From Daucus carota subsp. sativus (taxonomy: Eukaryota; Streptophyta; Magnoliopsida; Apiales; Apiaceae), in the NCBI RefSeq assembly GCF_001625215.2, contig NC_030388.2, forward strand, positions 22,618,558 through 22,682,557: DNA of 64,000 nt. Direction: 5' to 3'. This document shows positions 58,196-64,000 of this stretch, piece after piece. A program made the translations under genes and the position numbers. The notes below the pieces were generated by a model. It searched no databases. It saw nothing but the letters and a program-made list of their open reading frames with translations, and was not told the DNA's origin. Every line of letters begins with the position of its first letter. Positions within the stretch are counted from its first letter, which is position 1.

Positions 58196-58430
58196 TACTA
58201 CTTTTGACTTAATCGACTTGTAAATGGAGAAATGACATCCAATATCCAACATCACTGCAGAGCTGATACTACTGTTTAATACTCCATTTGATATGACCGA
58301 GTACTGTTTGAATCCTGCTTTAGTGCTTTAACTTCGTTTTCAAAATCACAAAAGCAAAAGCCAAATCAAATCACACTTTATTTTAATCCATTTTTATCTT
58401 ACCAAAGGGGATGCTCTTGCAAACTAAATA

Positions 58431-59243
58431 TTTGCAATCCAAACCTCTGAATTTTCGTTCAAAAATGATATTGTACTCATAATTTTGTAAACTTAAATCG
58501 CACTCCTTATATTTATATTTCAAAAACGATACTCACCCCCTCCGTTAAATTCTGTTAACTTCTATTAAAATATCTCATTCGTCTCAATTTATATGTCCCT
58601 TTTACTTTTTGAGGAGTCAAATTGACTAATTTTTAACCAACTATTAGAAAGCATTTATTTATTATTTTAGGAAATCAAAAGTTACATATTAAAATAGACT
58701 AGATCTACTTTTTGATGATATTTTTTAAAAAAAATTTGTTCAATTTTTCAAAGAGAATAAATTAAAATTTATATATTTTATTCAATATATAAATTTATGT
58801 GTTATTTATAATAAATATCACATAATATTTATTTTTTATATTTAAAATAGTGTATATTTTAAGTACTTAATACACACACACTAAAAATTTAAAATTATTT
58901 GATATGTAAAATTATTTTGACTTGGGGATAGCTTAATTAAACAAAAATTTAAAAAAAAATAACGTCAAAAAGTAAATCTAGTCTATGTTAATATGTAACT
59001 TTCTATTTTCTAAAATAATAAATAAATATTTTCTAATAGTTGGTAACGAAATTAGTCTATTTGACTTCTCGAAAAACAAAAATGACATGTAAATTGAGAC
59101 GGAGGGATATTTTAACGGAATTTATCGGAGGGGTGCGTATCGTTCTTGAAATGTAAAGATAAGAGGTGCGATTTGAGTTTTCAAAAGTATGGCTGCAATA
59201 TCGTTTTCGAACGAAAGTTACAGAGTTTGAATTGCAATTATCT
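58431..59243. repeat. Long palindromic element with a Stowaway element at its apex
   Basis: The outer left arm (58,431-58,570: TGCAATCCAAACCTCTGAAT, AAATCGCACTCCTTATATTT, GATACTCACCCCCTCCG) is repeated inverted at 59,110-59,243. Between them, bounded by TA on both sides, lies a second inverted-repeat element (58,573-59,107). Rejoining the outer arms at the single TA would give TTAAAATATTTTAA, a perfect palindrome. Non-coding throughout; together a hairpin of nearly 300 bp per arm. Confidence 0.8.
58573..59107. mobile_element. Long-TIR Stowaway-like element nested in the palindrome
   Basis: The left end TCTCATTCGTCTCAATTTAT and the reversed right end TCCCTCCGTCTCAATTTACA open arms of about 150 bp that share GTTACATATTAA.ATAGACTA and AGATCTACTTTTTGA(T/C)G. 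TA flanks at 58,571-58,572 and 59,108-59,109. A decayed arm of the same family is at about 730-875. Confidence 0.8.
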
Positions 59244-59489
59244 CTTAAAATAATATGAAATATTGATATATTAAATTTAACCTGCGAGATGTTGTGTTTG
59301 TGTCCATAATCATATCAAATCATTCTGCAAATGATTAAATTGAATTTTAGCCCGGTCAAAATTGAATAAAATATAATCCAACAATTTCAATTTTTTCTAA
59401 CTGTATTTTGAACATCCCCGCTTTGAAAATTATGTTCTATAATATAATTTAAAAGTTCAAAAATTACTTTTATAAATTGAGATACACGA

Positions 59490-59735
59490 TGTGCATGTTT
59501 GGGGAAGGGCAATTCCGGCTTGTTTTGACAAGGAGGCATTTCTACTTTTCTTGACCGTTTGGGTAAAAAATGAGAAGTATTTATGAAAAACTAAGAATGC
59601 TAAGTTTTGTTTCAGGATTTCTAATTTTTTTCCCAGACAGTTTACTCACTTATAAGTTTAATTATTTCTCACTTCTGATCAGCTTCTTTACTTTAAAGAA
59701 GACATACTTTTCTTAAGTTTACTCAAACGGCCCCT
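59490..59735. mobile_element. hAT-like MITE relic
   Basis: AGAAGTATTTATGAAAAACT, AAGAATGCTAAGTTTTGTTT and a final CTCAAACGGCCCC are collinear with the copy at 30,237-30,500. The left end GCATGTTTGGGGAAGG and right end CAAACGGCC are weakly inverted. No target duplication seen. Confidence 0.5.
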
Positions 59736-60618
59736 TCGTTCTAGTATATAATTTAATGATTGTTAAAATCGATAAATGTTAACGATTAATTGATAATGAT
59801 GTTTAAGGTACACTATAAATTATAAATTACATAAGATAATCAAACATCAAACATATTAATTATAATTAAATTTAAAAACTATAAACAATGTTTCTCTAGC
59901 TTAAAAACGAATTTTCACATAACCCAACTCTACAGCAATATTAATAAGAAAATAAATTATTTAAAATTTTAGGATCAAGAGAGGAAGAGGTTCGACAAAT
60001 ATAATTAACATCAATAACAAAAAATAGTAAAGTTTAGATAAGAAAAATATGTGTTGGGGTGGGGACTTTTTTGTACATAGTCAATTATTTTTATTTAATA
60101 AATTTTCTTGTCCATTTTAATTAAATTTATAGTGTCTTGGAGATGCCGTTAGACTTTGTTATTTTAAAATATTAAAAATGAAAAAGGTTTTTTCGTCAGA
60201 AATAAAAATCAAGAAGTTAAATTTTAACAAAAACTAATATTCTTACAACTATTCATAATTGTGTTTGATGAGCAGTGTTATAGAAATCGGAAATTGAACA
60301 TAATCGGCTGAGCTACCGACTCAGGGATTAATTGGAAATCGGAGATTAATCGGAGTGAAAATCATATTTATTTTAATATTAAAATAGTATTTAGTTATTA
60401 TGATATTAGCTATTTAGTAACTAATATATTTACTATATTCATAAACTCTCCAATTATTCATATTTAAAGTAATATAGTATTTTACTTTTAATAATTTATC
60501 ATATACACTTCGATTAAAAAATATATATAAAAATAAATCGGATTTCAAAAATCCCGTCGATAAATACCCGTTGTTTCTAAAAGATTTGCCATCTACATCC
60601 CTGCCTCCCAAAAAAGTA
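59736..60618. other. Intergenic stretch
   Basis: AT-rich. At about 60,275-60,360 is a GAAATCGG / CGGAGATTAATCGG patch like other decayed hAT relics in the window. A 65-codon minus-strand frame at 60,414-60,611 has no recognised similarity. Confidence 0.3.
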
Positions 60619-60877
60619 CTTCCCCCCGTCTCTAAATACTTTTCCTGTTTGTACTTTCACGTTTGCCAACACACACTTTTGATCGTTAATATTTTTCATT
60701 TCATAGTAGCATTAAATATAAAAATTTCACCGTATTAAAGTACTCGTGAATACGAATCTAACAAGATCACTCATGACTATATTTAGTTTTGTAGATTAGA
60801 TGTAAATTGGTAATTTATCTCTTGTTATGAACAGTACCGACATTACAAACAGGAAAAGAAAAAAGAAACGGAGGGAG
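60619..60877. mobile_element. Stowaway MITE in the upstream region of the CRAL-TRIO gene
   Basis: It starts CTTCCCCCCGTCTCTAAATA after TA (60,617-60,618) and ends, reversed, CTCCCTCCGTTTCTTTTTTC before TA (60,878-60,879). 259 bp, ending about 390 bases before the start codon of the next gene. Confidence 0.85.
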
Positions 60878-61186
60878 TATAAAAGTCCAGCAAATTCCCA
60901 CAAAACACAATTACAGAAATACCTAAAAAGAAAAATCCCAATAAAATAAAATAAATTTATACAGAAACAAAACAAAAGAGGCGGGCCCACAGAAACGAGT
61001 AAAGCACGGGGATGGGCGTAACTGCATAAGTGAACTACAAAGTCCAGAAGGAAAAAAGAAGATGCTCCGGATATTCCCTCTTACAATCACTCATCTCCCA
61101 TCCCCAATCCAATCCCTTTCCCTATTCGATAACTCATTATAATAATCTTATTATTATTATTATATTACTCATCTCTTTTTCTCCCT

Positions 61187-61195
61187 TTATAAATT
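61187..61195 (+). promoter_or_regulatory. Probable TATA box of the CRAL-TRIO gene
   Basis: TTTATAAAT within CTCCCTTTATAAATTCG lies about 80 bases before the start codon, with an ACACA-rich leader after it. Confidence 0.55.
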
Positions 61196-61270
61196 CGATT
61201 ATTTTCATTCAACCCCTCCTCAAAAACACACACAAAAAACACACACAAACCTTAATTAAGACAACTGAAC

Positions 61271-62170
61271 ATGCCGCTTTCAACTGACTCCTCATCGTCT
61301 ATGAATCAACAACAACAACTGCTGGATAAACTCAAAGTCTTCAAGATCCAAGGCCGTGACAAACGTGGTCATATCATCCTTCGCATCCTCGCCAAATTCT
61401 TCCCTGGTAATTATTTTATTTTATTTTATTTTTGTTTATCACATGCATGGGCACCATGTTTTGTATTCGATTAATTTTTTTTTTGATTTATTAGCTCGAG
61501 ATGTGAGCGTTGACGGGGTGAACAAATACTTGGAAGACAAGATATTCCCGGAGCTTGAGAAACGCTCGTTTTCCGTTCTTTACGTCCACACCGACGTCGA
61601 AAAGAGCCAGAATTTCCCCGGAATCTCCGCCCTCCGATCGTTTCACGACGCGATTCCGGCCACCGTCATCAACAATCTCCAGGCTGTCTATTTTCTCCAC
61701 CCGGGACTTCAGTCCAGGCTCTTTCTCGCCACTTTTGGCCGCTTCATGTTCTCCTCAGGGTACGTGAAATAATTGTTTTCACGCTAAAATTGTTCTCGAC
61801 TTTTTCAAATTAATCACACCTAATTTTCTCTGAATTAATTTAATCATATTTGTTAAAAAAATATTAGTAAATATTAATGTTATGTTTTTCGAAATTCTGA
61901 TTCCGTCAGTTACGAAAGATTTTAATACGGATTGATTTTGTTTTGTACAGGTTGTATGGGAAACTGAGGTATGTGAGCAGAGTAGATTACTTGTGGGACC
62001 ATGTAAGGAGGAACGAGATTGATCTCCCAGAGTTTGTGCATGATCATGATGAAGATCTTGAGTACCGTCCGATGATGGACTATGGATTGGAAAGTGATCA
62101 TCCGAGGGTGTATGGTGCGCCTTCAGTGGATTACTCCCCTTCCACTTACTCCACCAGGTGTATTTCGTAG
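61271..62170 (+). CDS. Divergent CRAL-TRIO (SEC14-like) domain protein
   Basis: Three exons, 61,271-61,406, 61,495-61,759 and 61,951-62,170, join to 206 residues. The N-terminus is Ser/Gln-rich (SSSSMNQQQQ). Then come KVFKIQGRDKRGHIILRILA, SVDGVNKYLEDKIFPELEKR, SFSVLYVHTDVEKSQNFPGI, FHDAIPATVINNLQAVYFLH, PGLQSRLFLATFGRFMFSSG and KLRYVSRVDYLWDHV. This is the strand-helix order of the CRAL_TRIO_2 domain, also found in the animal GDAP2 protein and in plant SEC14-family proteins annotated as cytosolic factors. SEC14-type domains carry hydrophobic lipids such as phosphatidylinositol, but this divergent subgroup has no proven ligand (family knowledge and inference). The acidic C-terminal tail (VHDHDEDLEYRPMMDYG) is typical of the plant subgroup. 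No signal peptide or membrane segment; probably cytosolic. Confidence 0.88.
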
Positions 62171-63100
62171 TTGGGGGATGGGACGACGTCGTTTTGAAGT
62201 TGCCTGCTTTGAATTTTGTTGTTATGGTGGTTTGAAGCTTTATGGGAAATATAGTGAATGTTAGGTTGTGAAAGATAGTAAAAAACGAAGTTTGGAAGCA
62301 AAGAGAAAAATGGAATGCTTCTTGTAGTATAGTTTTGTTTTCGTAAATTAATTTCATAGTTTTTGTTCAATCTTTTTATGGAATGGTTATATACTCGAAT
62401 AAATATTTCTTTTTTAATATCATTACTAAGATTTCATTGGGTAAGCCAATACACAATAACTTGTGAAGCTATATCAGATTATCGAAAAAATTGAGAATCG
62501 GAATTAATATGATTTATGATTTATTGGAATTTTGTCGGACATTTTATTAAGAGCAATGCTAGGTACCCCAAAAGATTTAATCTACAAGGGGCCTCATTAT
62601 TTTGGGAGTAAATGCAACCAATCAGGATTAGACACCTCATTTGGGAAAAAAATTTGGGACAATTTTTTGAGGTCCCTAACATTTTTCTTTTATTAATGAA
62701 TAGATAATTTTTAGTTAATCAAAATATAAATCGATGAACAATTGAATACGTGCCGAATTTCCGTCCCCGGTAAACAATTGAGGGACGGATCACGGGAGGA
62801 GTATATTTTTGGCCAATGAGTAGTGTCCACAATGTTGTGATAACTGATAACGGCATAACGCTAACTTCTCATACAAATATACATTTTTTTGACTTTTTTT
62901 TTTTTTACAGATACATATTTTTGACTTTGAAAGTTCAAAATGATACAAAACAGGCTCTCGTTCAAAAAGTGAAAGCTGGGTCATCATCAAAGCATTAACC
63001 CTATCACTAAGCAAGTGGTATGAATGTCAATAAAATTATCTAGCAAATGAAACAGATAATTCAGATTCAGAGTACTAGTCATACAATCAAGCCTTACCGT
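62171..63100. other. 3' flank of the CRAL-TRIO gene
   Basis: Proximal part is 3' UTR. A MITE-like inverted pair lies at 62,551-62,692 and an isolated Stowaway end (CGTCCCCGGTAAACAATTGAG then GGACGG) near 62,763. No coding supported. Confidence 0.35.
62551..62692. mobile_element. Short MITE with AATGCTAGGTACCCCAAAA ends
   Basis: The left end CAATGCTAGGTACCCCAAAA and the reversed right end AAATGTTAGGGACCTCAAAA match with four changes. The interior is about 100 bp, non-coding. Confidence 0.6.
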
Positions 63101-63110
63101 AGAAAAAAAA

Positions 63111-63235
63111 AAATGAATGATAAATTAACATTGTGGATTGAACGAGAAACCAAAAATTTCATTGACATTCATTGTGGATTAAAAAAAAAATGAATGATAA
63201 ATTAACATTGTGGATTGAACGAGAAACCAAAAATT
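63111..63235. repeat. Tandem duplication, about 77 bp x 2
   Basis: TGAATGATAAATTAACATTG followed by TGGATTGAACGAGAAACCAAAAAT occurs at about 63,114 and 63,191. A neighbouring AAGCATTAACCCTATCACTAAGCA phrase is also repeated (about 62,990 and 63,244), suggesting a wider, broken duplication. Confidence 0.8.
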
Positions 63236-64000
63236 ATCACTAAGCATTAACCCTATCACTAAGCATTAAAAAAATTGATGTAAAACAAAAACAAAAATAT
63301 CAATTTCATAAACAAAAGAAAGACATCACATCGATTCTCATAAAAGAATGATGTAAAACGTTACGATACACATCAGTTTCACAAGTCTTTCGATATTAAT
63401 ATACCGTTCTATTATATAATGATATTGATGACATACGAATGAAGAACTGAAATTATAATAAAGGTATATACTTTTAAAGTGGCTAGATTAAAGTTGCGAA
63501 TAGACATAATGAAATTTAATTTTCAATAATAACAAAATAGTATTCTCATCCCATTTTATTTCAGTTATTTTTTTTTTGGTTGAATTTTCGAAAGGAATAA
63601 ATCTTTTATTCACAACCTCTATATAAAATTATAAATACACTTTTGTATAATAGTGTAATAATTATTTCACTTTTCATGATTCAAATTAAAGGCAAACATT
63701 TCATTCTTAAAAAATATGTTGCTCAAACAGGTTCATATAAAACGGGAGATCGAGGGAAATGAAAAGGAAAGCATAATATAGCATTCTAAACATGTTTTAA
63801 ATGTATGTGATTTGAAATAAAAAAAAATTATTTATGAAAAAACTGTTTTATCAATTTTTACCGAACAAGAATATAAAATATTATTATAAAATCATGATAA
63901 ATTCTATTATTCCAAAACTGGCTGCTAATCTTATAAAAAATAAAATAAAATTGTCCGCCACTAAATTCGTGGGCAAGGTTTATCAAACAGTCCATAATTC
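63236..64000. other. AT-rich end of window
   Basis: No gene, hairpin or terminal repeat recognised. Confidence 0.3.

Overview
This is a typical eudicot plant nuclear window. It is AT-rich, its genes are spliced and widely spaced, and the gaps are packed with small DNA-transposon derivatives. Four points support a dicot: GT-AG split genes of plant-specific families (Dof, CASP-like), a MIR171 hairpin, plant-type FAR1/MULE remnants, and a TIR-NB-LRR-type resistance-gene remnant with a post-LRR (C-JID-like) end, a class not found in grasses. The species cannot be fixed from the sequence.

Layout. 1-10,000 holds no intact host gene. It contains a foldback repeat built of TTGCAAC words, an AT-rich tandem repeat of about 290 bp, a PIF/Harbinger-like MITE, two broken FAR1-domain (MULE-type) coding fragments and a probable 4.9-kb MULE. 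10,705-11,598 is an intronless gene for an uncharacterised single-pass membrane protein. 12,000-17,600 is repeats and a broken LINE-type RNase H fragment. 17,700-27,425 is a nine-exon gene for a split-barrel (FMN-binding-like) protein whose introns are swollen by hAT and foldback elements. 31,194-32,370 is a two-exon Dof transcription factor of the PEAR/DOF2.4-DOF5.1 type. 36,580-37,411 (CASP-like membrane protein, + strand) and 37,720-39,193 (ENTH/epsin-like protein, - strand) are convergent. 39,871-42,240 is a graveyard of two gene fragments: the N-terminus of an AHK3-like cytokinin receptor kinase and the LRR/C-terminal half of a TNL resistance gene. 45,372-45,452 is a MIR171 precursor that no protein-coding search would show. 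46,957-47,300 is a decayed copy of the last intron and exon of the GPI mannosyltransferase gene that lies intact at 51,823-54,178. 61,271-62,170 is a three-exon divergent CRAL-TRIO (SEC14-like) protein. The rest, to 64,000, is repeats.

The intact genes do not form one pathway; this is normal for a plant locus. Developmental regulation is represented by the Dof factor and MIR171 (whose known targets are HAM-type GRAS factors), endomembrane work by the PIG-M homologue, the ENTH protein and the SEC14-like protein. I found no convincing new multi-gene system. The most unusual material is in the repeats: a MULE-like element carrying about 20 scattered copies of a TAGTGATTGTA word, a Stowaway element sitting at the exact apex of another palindromic element, hAT elements with CGACTAGTCG sub-terminal arrays and clear 8-bp target duplications, and captured or duplicated fragments of host genes. 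All exon boundaries below were read by eye from GT/AG sites and reading frame, without transcript evidence.
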